The translations under genes and the position numbers were made by a program. A stretch of 48,670 nt of DNA. It comes from Prevotella sp. UBA3776. GTDB taxonomy: Bacteria; Bacteroidota; Bacteroidia; Bacteroidales; Bacteroidaceae. Position 1 is the stretch's first letter. Every line of letters starts with the position of its first letter. The stretch is taken from NCBI GenBank assembly GCA_002369515.1, contig DFFM01000033.1:1-48670 (forward strand), written 5' to 3'. The notes under the pieces were generated by a model. It was not told the DNA's origin. It was given only the letters and a program-made list of their open reading frames with translations, and ran no database searches. Positions 32,852-42,350 of the stretch are shown here, in pieces.

Positions 32852-35800
32852 ATGAAGACAATGAAAAAGATGATGCTGGCAATGCTTACTTTGGCTGCGT
32901 TGTGGCCCCTCGGCATGAGAGGCGACTCGCTGCAGAAACTGTGGAGGGAACTGGAGGAGGCCACGAAAAACGACCTGCCCAAGACCGAACTGAAAATACT
33001 GGACAAGATAGTGGCAGAGGCCAAAACCCAGAAGGCTTACGGCCATCTGCTGAAAGCGCACTTGCTGAAGGCGCAAACGAGTGTGCTGCTGTCTGACGAC
33101 TCGCTGAAGAGTGCCATCGGGGCCTTGGAGGACGAATACAGACAGGCTCAGGGCGACAACCCCGTGCTGAGCATGGTGTATGCCTCGGTGCTGGGCCGGC
33201 TGTACAAGGACAGCTATCGGCTGTCGAAGGACAACCCGGGCCTCGCGGAGAAATATTTCGACGCATCGCTGGCACAGCCCGACCTGCTGGCGGCCGAGCA
33301 GGCTCCGGCTTTCGAGCCGGTGGTGGTGAAGGGGCGCGACGCGGCGGTGTTCAACAACGACCTGCTGAGCGTGGTGGGCTACGAGGCCGACCGTTTGGCG
33401 TTGCTCCATGACTACTACGACCAGCACGGCAATCGGCGCGCAGCGCTGGCCACTGCCCTGCAACTGCTGGCGGACAAATACAAGTATTACTATGCCAGCG
33501 ACATCAACAAGTCGGAGTATGCCGCCAAGCTGGACTCGCTCATCGACCGCTACGGCGACTTGCAGATGGCGGGCGACGTGGCCGTGAAACGCTACCACCA
33601 CATGGAGCACTGCGATGTGGATGACAAGGATCTCTACAACTACCTGAACTATGCATTGGGCCGTTGGGGCGCATGGCACGGCATGAACGAACTGCGCAAC
33701 GCGCTGAAGGAACTCACCCAGCCGCAGGTGGCCGTCGATATGGGCAACCTGTTGTGGCGGCCGGGAACGGAACGCAACATCCGGCTGGAAGACATCCGCA
33801 ATGTGGACAACGTGACCATCAACATTGCGCGGCTCAACTGGAACCGAGTGGATAACAGCAGTTTTTCCATGCGCGACGAGAAAGCCATGAAGGCCGTGAG
33901 GAAACTCATAGTGAAGGGCACACAGGAAACCATCTCACGCCGATACCCGGGCTTTGCCCCCTACGCCGAACACGACGACACGGTGGCGCTGAGGGCGCGC
34001 GAACCTGGTGTCTATTTGGTGGAGGTGATCACCGACAACAAGAAGATTGCTCCAGTGCGCGAGTTTGTACACGTGAGCGACATGATGGTGGTTTGCCAGG
34101 AGCAGCCCGGCAAGCAGTTGCGCTACGCTGTGGTGAGCGCCACCACGGGACAGCCCATTGCCAACGCCAAGATGAGGTTCTACTTCTTTGAACGCTACAA
34201 GCGGCCTGCCCGCGAAGAGACGCTCCAAGTGAACGAACTTGGCGAAACCCTGTATTCCTACGCCAAGAGCGACGAACTGCCCGACCGCATCATTCCGTTC
34301 ACCGATGGCGACAAGTTCTATCCGCTGGCCTCGCTGAGCCATAACTACTACTACACGGGCGAACCTGACAACCTTCTTCACATGGAGATCTATACCGACC
34401 GCAAGATTTATCGGCCGGGGCAGACGGTCTATGTGTCGGCCATCGGATATATAAACAACAAGGGCATCGACCCACAGACTTTGGAGAAGGGGAGGAAAGT
34501 GTCCATCAGCCTCATTGACGCCAACGGCGAGAGAGTGGCCTCCAACAGTGTCGCCACCAACGAGTTTGGCGTGGCAAGCACCGAATTCCAGCTGCCCGAA
34601 AGGGGGCTAAATGGTACCTACAAAGTGGAGACCATGATGGGGCGCCGTGCCTATGCCTTCATTCAGGTGGAGGAGTACAAGCGGCCAACATTCCTCGTGG
34701 AGTTTCCCAAGGTGAACGAAAAATACCAGCCTGGCGACACCATCATCGTAAAGGGCACGGCTCGCAGCTATGCCGGTGTGCCCGTGCAGGGGGCAAAGGT
34801 GAGCTACGAAGTGAAGCGCAGCTATGCCTGGTGGTGGCGCAGCGGAGGAGGTACTTCGCTCAAGACGGGCGAGGCCGTGACCGATGCCAACGGACAGTTT
34901 GAGGTGGTAATGCCCATGCTCGTGCCCGAAGACGACATCCGCTACAAACGTAGCGCCTTCTACAACATCGTGGCGGAGGCCAAGGTGACCGACCTGGCGG
35001 GAGAAACCCATGAGAACAGTCTCGCACTGCCCATCGGAACGCGTCCCACGCTGTTCAGCTGCAATCTGCCCGACAAGAGCGAAACCGAGAAATTGCCACC
35101 CGTCGTGTTCACCCTGAAAAACGGTTCGGGCATAGAGATAGACGGTGTCGTGAACTATACTTTCGACGGAAAGGACATGGGGCAAGCAGCGACCAACAAA
35201 CCTGTCACACTGGCTCTCGACGAGCGGCAGCGCATGTCGGGCAAGCACCATCTGGTGGCCATCTGCGAAGGCGACACGCTGGAGCACGACATCGTGCTTT
35301 TCAGCCTGAACGACAAGCAGCCGTGCGTGGAAACTCACGACTGGTTCTACACCACAGCCGAGAGTTTCTCCGCCGACGGCTCGCCGGTCACGGTGCAGGT
35401 GGGCGGCAGCGATGTTGACACTCACATCTTCTACTCCATCATGGCAGAGGACAAACTGCTCGAGAGTGGAGTCATCGACCAGAGCAATGCCATCTGCACC
35501 CGGCAGTTCACCTACAGGGAGGAGTATGGCAGCGGGCTGCGGCTGACCTATGCGTGGGTGAAAAACAGTGTGCTTTACACCCACACCACCTGCATTGAGT
35601 GTGCCTTGCCCGACAAACAGCTGGTGGTGACGTGGAAAACGTTCCGCGACAGGCTCACTCCAGGGCAGACTGAGGAGTGGACGGCCCATATCGCCCATGC
35701 CGACGGCAGACCGGCCAAGGCGCATCTCATCGCTACGCTCTACGACAAATCGCTCGACCAAATAATGGAAAACAACTGGACCTCGGGGCTCAGACTGACG

Positions 35801-38440
35801 CAGAACCTGCCTTATGCCCGGTGGGATGCCACCAGCTTCGGAAACGTCAGGGCTCGAGAGAGTGCAGAATACAAGTTGATGGAGGGCTTCCCCTTTGAGC
35901 GCAGTCGGTTCGACGAGAATCTGCTCACGCTGAGCGTGTGGGAAATAGAGAATATCCGCTTTAGTGACAATGCACGATCGAAAAGCGCGGGCCGCGGACG
36001 CGTTCTCATGAGGTCGGCTGCCTTGGGAGCGAATGCTCCGTTGGCGATGGCCGTTGAAGAGAGCGTCGTGGCCGATGTGGTCCTTCAGAAGGAAAATGTT
36101 GAAATGGACAGTGGCGAGCGGAAACAGACTTCAGCAGGCAAGAAGGGCGACCAAGTGCGTGAGAACCTGAACGAAACGGCTGCCTTCTTCTCCTCGCTCG
36201 TGGCCGACGAGGAGGGCAACGTGGCCATGAAGTTCACGCTGCCCGAGAGTGTCACCACCTGGCGGTTCATTGGAATGGCTCACGACCAACAAATGAAACA
36301 CGGACTCCTTGAGGGCGAGGCCGTGGCCAAGAAAGCCGTCATGGTGCAGCCCAACATTCCGCGCTTCGTACGCATCGGTGACGAGGCACAGATTGTGGCG
36401 CGGATGATGAACACCAGCGAGCGCACTGCATCGGGGCAGGCACGGCTCGAACTCATCGACCCCGAGACCAACCGCGTGGTGTTCTCGCAGGTGAAACAGT
36501 TCAAGGCCGAGGCCGGCAGCACGGTGCCAGTGGCATTCAGCTATCTGCCCTCGGGCGATGCCACTCTCTACGTGTGCCGCATCGTTGCCTCGGGCAAAGG
36601 ATTCAGTGACGGCGAACAGCACTATCTGCCCGTGTTGCCCAACTACGAGATGGTGACCAACACCTATCCCTTCACACAGAACAATCCTGGCACGGTGAGC
36701 GTCAATCTGAAGAAACTCTTTGCCGTGAACGACAAGTCGAACAAACTCACCGTTGAATATACCAACAATCCGGCTTGGCTCATGGTGCAAGCCCTGCCTT
36801 CTGTGGGTGCTGTCGCCGACGAGAATGCCATCAGTCAGGCATCGGCTCTCTATGCCAACAGCCTGGGCGCCTACATCCTGAAACAGTCGCCCGCTATGCA
36901 GGAAACCGTCAGACTGTGGGGGCTGGAGAAGACTGGCGAGACCTCGCTCATGAGCAGCCTGAACAAAAACCAGGAGCTCAAGAACATTCTCATAGACGAG
37001 ACGCCTTGGGTGATGGATGCCAAGCGCGAAGCTGACCAAAAGCAGCAACTCATCAACTTCTTTGACAGCGACATGCTTGAGGGCAAGATCAACATCAATC
37101 TGGACCAGTTGGGCAAACTGCAGAAAGACGACGGCTCATGGGGATGGTGGCCCGACATGCCGGGCAGCTACTACATGACGCTGGCCGTGGCTGAAATGCT
37201 GGTGCGCCTGCAAGTGATGACGGGTGTGCAAGACCGCACCAACGCCATGCTCGAAAAGGCTTATGGCTACCTTGATGCCAAGGCTGTGAAGGAGATGAAG
37301 GACGTGAAGGAATACGACAAGAAGAACAAGACCGACCTCCGCCCCTCTGAGAATATCATCCGCTACCTCTACATTGTGGGGCTGAGCGGTCACAAACTCG
37401 ACGAACAGACCAAGGAAGCCCGCGACTTCTTCCTGACAAAAATGGAGAAACAAACAGCCGCTTACTCCATTTATGGAAAAGCGGTGGCCGCCGTCGTCTT
37501 TGCCAAGCACAACAATGTGGACAAGGCCAAACTCTATCTGGAAAGCATGCGCCAGTACTCGGTCTATGACGAAGAGAAGGGCCGATACTACGACACGCAC
37601 AAGGCGGGCTACAGCTGGTTCGACTATCGCATACCCACTCAGGTGGCCGTCATCGAGGCTCTTCAGCAGATAGAGCCCGACGATGTGAAGACCATCTACG
37701 AGATGCAGCGCTGGCTGCTGCAGTCGAAGCGCACACAAGCTTGGGACACCCCCATCAACAGTGTCAATGCCGTCTATGCCTTCCTCAACGGGCGCACGTC
37801 CATTCTCAATGAGGAGGCGCCGGCTGTGCTCTCGCTCAACGGGAAACCGCTCGAGATGCCAAAGGGCACTGCTGGACTTGGCTATGTGAAGACTTCGGTG
37901 ACGGGCAGCAACATGAATAGTTTCACTGTCAAGAAAACCGCTCCGGGCATCTCGTGGGGTGCGCTCTACGCACAGTTCAAACAACGCACCAGCCGTGTGG
38001 CCAGCTCAGCGTCGGGCATGACGGTGAAACGCGAAATCGTGGCTGTGAACGGACAGAGCATCCTCACCGAAACGCAGCGAAAGAACATTGGCGCAGAGCC
38101 TGCTGACATCAACTTGAAGGTGGGCGACAAACTGAAAATGCGCATCACCATCAAGGCCGACCGCGACTACGACTTCGTGCAGGTGCTCGACAAACGGGCG
38201 GCCTGTCTGGAACCTGTCAATCAGCTCAGCGGCTACCATTGGGGCTACTATTGCTCGCCAAAGGACTATTCCACCAACTATTATTTCGACTGTCTGCACA
38301 AAGGCGAGCACGTGGTGGAAACCGAATACTATGTCGATCGCGCTGGTAAGTACGAAACGGGCGTTTGCACCGTCCAGTGTGCCTACTCGCCTGAATATAC
38401 GGCGCGTGACGCTTCGCTGACATTAGATGTTGAACCCTAA
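32852..38440 (+). CDS. alpha-2-macroglobulin family protein without thioester
   Basis: An 1862-residue exported protein. The signal peptide is MKTMKKMMLAMLTLAALWP, and no lipobox Cys is seen. After a helical region (to about residue 250) come macroglobulin beta domains (MEIYTDRKIYRPGQTVYVSA near 512, the usual MG2 start, and RPTFLVEFPKVNEKYQPGDTI), the A2M domain (VTTWRFIGMAHDQQMKHG near 1135) and an all-helical terpenoid-cyclase-like domain (DGSWGWWPDMPGSYYMTLAV near 1425). Family members trap or inhibit proteases in the periplasm. At the position of the thioester Cys-x-Glu-Gln, as I recall it from relatives, this protein reads N-A-I-S (near 1325), so covalent trapping appears lost. ATG 32852 is chosen because it gives the signal peptide. 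The DUF1573 gene follows 9 bases later. Confidence 0.9.
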   Translation: MKTMKKMMLAMLTLAALWPLGMRGDSLQKLWRELEEATKNDLPKTELKILDKIVAEAKTQKAYGHLLKAHLLKAQTSVLLSDDSLKSAIGALEDEYRQAQGDNPVLSMVYASVLGRLYKDSYRLSKDNPGLAEKYFDASLAQPDLLAAEQAPAFEPVVVKGRDAAVFNNDLLSVVGYEADRLALLHDYYDQHGNRRAALATALQLLADKYKYYYASDINKSEYAAKLDSLIDRYGDLQMAGDVAVKRYHHMEHCDVDDKDLYNYLNYALGRWGAWHGMNELRNALKELTQPQVAVDMGNLLWRPGTERNIRLEDIRNVDNVTINIARLNWNRVDNSSFSMRDEKAMKAVRKLIVKGTQETISRRYPGFAPYAEHDDTVALRAREPGVYLVEVITDNKKIAPVREFVHVSDMMVVCQEQPGKQLRYAVVSATTGQPIANAKMRFYFFERYKRPAREETLQVNELGETLYSYAKSDELPDRIIPFTDGDKFYPLASLSHNYYYTGEPDNLLHMEIYTDRKIYRPGQTVYVSAIGYINNKGIDPQTLEKGRKVSISLIDANGERVASNSVATNEFGVASTEFQLPERGLNGTYKVETMMGRRAYAFIQVEEYKRPTFLVEFPKVNEKYQPGDTIIVKGTARSYAGVPVQGAKVSYEVKRSYAWWWRSGGGTSLKTGEAVTDANGQFEVVMPMLVPEDDIRYKRSAFYNIVAEAKVTDLAGETHENSLALPIGTRPTLFSCNLPDKSETEKLPPVVFTLKNGSGIEIDGVVNYTFDGKDMGQAATNKPVTLALDERQRMSGKHHLVAICEGDTLEHDIVLFSLNDKQPCVETHDWFYTTAESFSADGSPVTVQVGGSDVDTHIFYSIMAEDKLLESGVIDQSNAICTRQFTYREEYGSGLRLTYAWVKNSVLYTHTTCIECALPDKQLVVTWKTFRDRLTPGQTEEWTAHIAHADGRPAKAHLIATLYDKSLDQIMENNWTSGLRLTQNLPYARWDATSFGNVRARESAEYKLMEGFPFERSRFDENLLTLSVWEIENIRFSDNARSKSAGRGRVLMRSAALGANAPLAMAVEESVVADVVLQKENVEMDSGERKQTSAGKKGDQVRENLNETAAFFSSLVADEEGNVAMKFTLPESVTTWRFIGMAHDQQMKHGLLEGEAVAKKAVMVQPNIPRFVRIGDEAQIVARMMNTSERTASGQARLELIDPETNRVVFSQVKQFKAEAGSTVPVAFSYLPSGDATLYVCRIVASGKGFSDGEQHYLPVLPNYEMVTNTYPFTQNNPGTVSVNLKKLFAVNDKSNKLTVEYTNNPAWLMVQALPSVGAVADENAISQASALYANSLGAYILKQSPAMQETVRLWGLEKTGETSLMSSLNKNQELKNILIDETPWVMDAKREADQKQQLINFFDSDMLEGKININLDQLGKLQKDDGSWGWWPDMPGSYYMTLAVAEMLVRLQVMTGVQDRTNAMLEKAYGYLDAKAVKEMKDVKEYDKKNKTDLRPSENIIRYLYIVGLSGHKLDEQTKEARDFFLTKMEKQTAAYSIYGKAVAAVVFAKHNNVDKAKLYLESMRQYSVYDEEKGRYYDTHKAGYSWFDYRIPTQVAVIEALQQIEPDDVKTIYEMQRWLLQSKRTQAWDTPINSVNAVYAFLNGRTSILNEEAPAVLSLNGKPLEMPKGTAGLGYVKTSVTGSNMNSFTVKKTAPGISWGALYAQFKQRTSRVASSASGMTVKREIVAVNGQSILTETQRKNIGAEPADINLKVGDKLKMRITIKADRDYDFVQVLDKRAACLEPVNQLSGYHWGYYCSPKDYSTNYYFDCLHKGEHVVETEYYVDRAGKYETGVCTVQCAYSPEYTARDASLTLDVEP

Positions 38441-38449
38441 AAACGAATT

Positions 38450-39511
38450 ATGGACAAAAAGACAATATTTCTCTCTCTCCTGGCCCTTGCGGCTCTCCCC
38501 GCAACGGCACAGAAAATCGTTGCCGAGCGCGACGTTATCGATTGTGGAAAAGTGATGTACGAGCACCCCGTGACCGTCAGCTATGAGTTGCGCAACGACG
38601 GCGGTTCCCAACTGCTCATCAACGACGTGAAAACCAGTTGCGGATGCACTACCGTCTCGTTTCCCCGCGACCCCATAGCCCCCGATGCCAGCTTCACCGT
38701 GTCGGCCACCTACGACGCCCGCCAGCTGGGGCATTTCAACAAACAGATAGGCATCTACAGCAACGCCTCTGACAAACCCATGCTCTTGGGACTCAAGGGC
38801 GTAGTGGTGGAGAAAATCGTCGATTTCTCGGGTGAATATCCCTATAGCATCGGCGATGTGCGCATTGACATCAACAACATCGAGTTTGACGATGTCAGCA
38901 GCGGTGACATGCCCGTGCAGAAAATCCACATTCAGAACAACTCGACAGCCACCATTGCTCCGGTGCTGATGCACCTGCCCGACTATCTGAAGGCATACGT
39001 GTCGCCAACGCGCATCGCCCCAGGACATGCGGGCGAGGCCACCGTCACGCTGCTTTCGAAGAAACTGCGCAACTTCGGACTGACCCAGACTTCCATCTAC
39101 TTGGGCATGTTCCCCGGCGACAAGGTGAGCCAGGAGAAGGAAATAGAAGTGTCGGCAGTGCTGTTGCCAGGCTTCAGCACACTCACCGACTTTCAGCGCG
39201 CCAACGCGCCGGTGCTGAAGCTTTCCTCCTACAAACTCGACATCGATTTCGAGGGCAAGTCGAAGAAGCAGGATGTCATCATGGTGCAGAACGTAGGAAA
39301 GAGCATGCTCGAGGTGCAGTCGGTGCAGGTGTTTACCAGCGGCATCGAACTTGTCCTTCCCAAGAGCCAGCTCGCTCCGGGCGAAGAGGTGAAGATGAAA
39401 ATCACCACACGGGCCAAGGAGTTGAGAAACGTGCGCACACAGCCGCGTATCCTCATGATTACCAACGACCCGGACAATGCCAAGGCTGTCATCACGTTGA
39501 ATGTGAAATAG
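38450..39511 (+). CDS. DUF1573 domain protein, exported
   Basis: A 353-residue protein with signal peptide MDKKTIFLSLLALAALPATA ending before QKIVAERDVIDCG. DUF1573 domains are Ig-like, related to the ASH/MSP type. The first has VSYELRNDGGSQLLINDVKT, then CGCTTVSF, typical for the family, and a second and third Ig-like repeat follow (KIHIQNNSTATIAPV, IMVQNVGKSMLEVQSV). Such proteins are common in Bacteroidota envelopes; no enzyme function is known. It starts 9 bases after the alpha-2-macroglobulin stop and is surely in the same operon, pointing to a shared envelope role. Confidence 0.9.
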   Translation: MDKKTIFLSLLALAALPATAQKIVAERDVIDCGKVMYEHPVTVSYELRNDGGSQLLINDVKTSCGCTTVSFPRDPIAPDASFTVSATYDARQLGHFNKQIGIYSNASDKPMLLGLKGVVVEKIVDFSGEYPYSIGDVRIDINNIEFDDVSSGDMPVQKIHIQNNSTATIAPVLMHLPDYLKAYVSPTRIAPGHAGEATVTLLSKKLRNFGLTQTSIYLGMFPGDKVSQEKEIEVSAVLLPGFSTLTDFQRANAPVLKLSSYKLDIDFEGKSKKQDVIMVQNVGKSMLEVQSVQVFTSGIELVLPKSQLAPGEEVKMKITTRAKELRNVRTQPRILMITNDPDNAKAVITLNVK

Positions 39512-39557
39512 GAATGTGAATCTTCCCGAAGAAAATAGGCTATAAATCTAAATACTT

Positions 39558-40658
39558 ATGGAACATCCGGAAAACAATGAAGAATATCAGGGCCTGACCG
39601 TCAATGCCGGCATAGAGCAGCCGCCCATCATCAACCCCTACCTGAAGCGCAGCCGCTTTCGCCAACGCGAACTGTCGGCTGCAGAGATGGTGGAGGGCAT
39701 CGTCAAGGGCGACATCACCATCCTGAGCCGTGCGGTGACCTTGGTGGAGAGTGTCAACCCACAGCATCAGGCCAAGGCTCAAGAGGTGATAGAGAAGTGC
39801 CTGCCCTATAGTGGCAATTCCATCCGCGTGGGCATCAGTGGCGTGCCCGGTGCAGGCAAGAGCACCTCCATCGACGAGTTCGGCATCCATGTGCTCGACA
39901 AACATGGCGGCAAACTGGCCGTACTCGCCATCGACCCCAGCTCGGAACGCTCCAAGGGCAGCATTCTGGGCGACAAGACACGCATGGAGAAGCTCTCACA
40001 GCGGCTCGATGCCTTCATCCGGCCCAGTCCGACGGCAGGTTCGCTCGGCGGTGTTGCCCGCAAGACGCGCGAGAGCATCATTCTCTGCGAGGCGGCAGGT
40101 TTCGACAAGGTGTTTGTCGAGACGGTGGGAGTGGGGCAGAGCGAAACCGCCTGCCACTCGATGGTGGATTTCTTCCTCCTTATCCAGCTGGCAGGCACAG
40201 GCGACGAACTGCAAGGCATCAAGCGCGGCATCATGGAAATCAGCGACGGTATCGTCATCAACAAGTGCGACGGGTCGAACGTTGACAAGTGTCACATGGC
40301 TGCCACCAACTTCCGCAACGCGCTGCACTTCTTCCCCAAGCCCGAAAGCGGATGGTTGCCCAAGGTGCTCTGCTACAGTGGCTTCTATGGCACAGGTGTC
40401 AAGGAGATTTGGGACATGATTTACGAGTACATCGACTTTGTGAAGGCCAACGGCTACTTCCAATACCGCCGCAACGAGCAGAGCAAATGGTGGATGTACG
40501 AAACCATCAACGAACAGTTGCGCAATTCGTTCTACAACAGTCCGCTCATCGAGCAGAAACTGCGCGAGGCGGAAAACACGGTGCTGGCGGGTGCCAAGAC
40601 TTCGTTCACGGCTGCGTTCGATCTGTTGGACGTTTATTTCGATTCGTTGCGCAAGTAG
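39558..40658 (+). CDS. meaB: methylmalonyl-CoA mutase-associated GTPase MeaB
   Basis: A 366-residue G3E-type GTPase that loads and protects the adenosylcobalamin cofactor of methylmalonyl-CoA mutase. G1 is GVPGAGKST near residue 95. AIDPSSERSKGSILGDKTRM, FIRPSPTAGSLGGVARKTRE, then FVETVGVGQSE and NKCDG are all standard MeaB blocks. The mutase genes mutA/mutB often adjoin meaB but are not in this window. Spacing is 46 bases after the DUF1573 gene and 17 before ispH, so all four (+) genes may form one operon. Propionate formation via the mutase fits the fumarase upstream. Confidence 0.96.
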   Translation: MEHPENNEEYQGLTVNAGIEQPPIINPYLKRSRFRQRELSAAEMVEGIVKGDITILSRAVTLVESVNPQHQAKAQEVIEKCLPYSGNSIRVGISGVPGAGKSTSIDEFGIHVLDKHGGKLAVLAIDPSSERSKGSILGDKTRMEKLSQRLDAFIRPSPTAGSLGGVARKTRESIILCEAAGFDKVFVETVGVGQSETACHSMVDFFLLIQLAGTGDELQGIKRGIMEISDGIVINKCDGSNVDKCHMAATNFRNALHFFPKPESGWLPKVLCYSGFYGTGVKEIWDMIYEYIDFVKANGYFQYRRNEQSKWWMYETINEQLRNSFYNSPLIEQKLREAENTVLAGAKTSFTAAFDLLDVYFDSLRK

Positions 40659-40675
40659 AGAGTGTGTTTAGAGGA

Positions 40676-41536
40676 ATGATCAAGGTAGAGATAGACAGCG
40701 GCAGCGGATTTTGCTTCGGAGTGACCACTGCCATTCAGAAGGCTGAAGAAGAACTGGCCACGGGCGGCACTCTCTATTGTTTGGGCGACATCGTCCACAA
40801 CGGCATGGAGTGCGAAAGGCTTCGCAGCATGGGGCTTGTAACCATCAACCACGACCAGCTGGCCCAACTCCGTCATGCCAAGGTGCTGCTCAGGGCGCAC
40901 GGCGAACCGCCTGCCACTTACGAGTTGGCCGAGAGCAATGAAATAGAAATCATCGATGCCACCTGCCCTGTGGTGCTCCAGTTGCAGCGGCGCATCAAGC
41001 GGCAGTTCGATGCCAACCCCAATGCCCAGATCGTCATTTTCGGAAAGAACGGCCATGCTGAGGTGTTGGGGCTGGTGGGCCAGACCAACAACCATGCCAT
41101 CGTGGTGGAGAAATTCGATGATGTGAAGAACCTCGACTTCACCCGCGACATCTTTCTCTATTCGCAGACCACCAAGTCGCTCGACGAGTTTCAGCGCATC
41201 ATTGCCTACATTCAGCAGAACATTGCCCCGGAGGCCACATTCAAAAGTTTCGACACCATCTGCCGACAAGTGGCCAACCGCATGCCCAACATCAGCAATT
41301 TCGCTGCCAAGCACGACTTGGTGCTCTTTGTCAGTGGGCGCAAGAGCAGCAATGGAAAGGTGCTCTTCAACGAGTGTCGCCGTGTGAACCCCAACAGCTA
41401 CCAGATTGAAAGCTCGTCGGAAATTCAGCTCGACTGGCTCTCGGATATAGAGACAGTGGGCATCTGTGGTGCCACCAGCACGCCCAAATGGCTCATGGAA
41501 GAATGCCGTGACTTTATTGTTCGTGTCAAGAGTTAG
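40676..41536 (+). CDS. ispH: 4-hydroxy-3-methylbut-2-enyl diphosphate reductase
   Basis: A 286-residue [4Fe-4S] enzyme, the last step of the methylerythritol phosphate pathway, reducing HMBPP to IPP and DMAPP. Cluster cysteines lie in GFCFGV (residue 13 region), DATCPVV and FDTICRQVANR. Substrate contacts lie in DIVHNG, AHGEPP, GKNGHAEV and RKSSNGK; relatives I recall read SSNS at the last site, here SSNG. ATG 40676 follows TTAGAGGA and gives MIKVEIDSGSGFCFGV; the longer frame from 40289 overlaps meaB in another frame. The gene ends AAG-AGT-TAG. Confidence 0.95.
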   Translation: MIKVEIDSGSGFCFGVTTAIQKAEEELATGGTLYCLGDIVHNGMECERLRSMGLVTINHDQLAQLRHAKVLLRAHGEPPATYELAESNEIEIIDATCPVVLQLQRRIKRQFDANPNAQIVIFGKNGHAEVLGLVGQTNNHAIVVEKFDDVKNLDFTRDIFLYSQTTKSLDEFQRIIAYIQQNIAPEATFKSFDTICRQVANRMPNISNFAAKHDLVLFVSGRKSSNGKVLFNECRRVNPNSYQIESSSEIQLDWLSDIETVGICGATSTPKWLMEECRDFIVRVKS

Positions 41537-41560
41537 GTGTCTGGAATCAGGTGCTGAAAG

Positions 41561-41618
41561 GAATAGGAGTTAGGAACTTGCCAAATCTCTGGCTGATTTC
41601 CTAACTCCTATTCTTTTT
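41561..41618. terminator. heptamer-derived 15-bp terminator between ispH and cmk
   Basis: GAATAGGAGTTAGGA (41561-41575) and its exact complement TCCTAACTCCTATTC (41599-41613) form a 15-bp stem with a 23-base loop that has its own GCCA/TGGC pairing. TTTTTATTATATA follows. Both arms contain the AACTCCT heptamer in opposite orientation, so this terminator is built from the repeat family. On the plus strand it ends ispH. Confidence 0.85.
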
Positions 41619-41643
41619 ATTATATATGTACCTGTTCTATTAT

Positions 41644-41680
41644 AACTCTCTTAACTCCTAACTCCTAACTCTTAACTCAT
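41644..41680. repeat. AACTCCT heptamer array at the cmk stop codon (5 units)
   Basis: AACTCTC, two extra T, then AACTCCT, AACTCCT, AACTCTT and AACTCAT. On the minus strand the cmk stop (AGT-TAG, 41658-41660) lies inside, so the cmk C-terminus -ELRVRS is encoded by the repeat. Confidence 0.85.
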
Positions 41681-42350
41681 ATTGTTCCAGCAGCCAGGCA
41701 TTCTGTTCGGCAATGGTCATGTGGCTGTTGTCCAGTTCGATTGCGTCGTCGGCCTTGCGCAGGGGGGACACTTCGCGATGAGAGTCCATGTAGTCGCGCT
41801 CCTGAACGTTTTTCAGGATTTCTTCGTAGTCGGCTTCCATACCTTTGCCCTTCAGCTCGTCGTAGCGGCGCTGCGCGCGCACTTCGGCCGAGGCGGTGAC
41901 GAACACTTTCAGTTCGGCATCGGGAAACACGGTGGTGCCGATGTCGCGTCCGTCCATGACGATGCCTTTCTCTTGGCCCATGCGTTGCTGCTGTGCCACC
42001 ATTGCCTCACGGACGAAGGGGATGGCGGCAACAGGGCTTACACGCTCGGACACTTCCATGGTGCGTATCTGCTGCTCCACCAGTTCGCCGTTGAGATAGG
42101 TGTCGGGGCGTCCTGTCTCGGCATTGAATTGGAAACTGATGTTGATGTCCTGCATGCGTTCCTTCAGCTGGGTGAGCATCACTTCGCCCTGTTCGTCGAA
42201 GAGGCCGTTGCGCAATGCAAACAGAGTAACGGCACGGTACATGGCCCCCGTGTCAACATATACATAACCAATTTTCTTGGCCAGGTCTTTGGCCATGGTG
42301 CTCTTCCCGCAGGAGGAAAAGCCGTCGATAGCTATTGTGATTCTTTTCAT
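41658..42350 (-). CDS. cmk: cytidylate kinase
   Basis: A 230-residue kinase phosphorylating CMP and dCMP with ATP. The P-loop is GFSSCGKST (residues 10-18). [31 protein letters not shown] and [20 protein letters not shown] are hallmark substrate-binding stretches. Its start overlaps the porQ stop by four bases (ATGA), so the genes are translationally coupled; porQ, cmk and ispH are also neighbours in other Bacteroidales as I recall. The last six codons are supplied by the heptamer repeat and are probably dispensable. Confidence 0.96.
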   Translation of the reverse strand: MKRITIAIDGFSSCGKSTMAKDLAKKIGYVYVDTGAMYRAVTLFALRNGLFDEQGEVMLTQLKERMQDINISFQFNAETGRPDTYLNGELVEQQIRTMEVSERVSPVAAIPFVREAMVAQQQRMGQEKGIVMDGRDIGTTVFPDAELKVFVTASAEVRAQRRYDELKGKGMEADYEEILKNVQERDYMDSHREVSPLRKADDAIELDNSHMTIAEQNAWLLEQYELRVRS

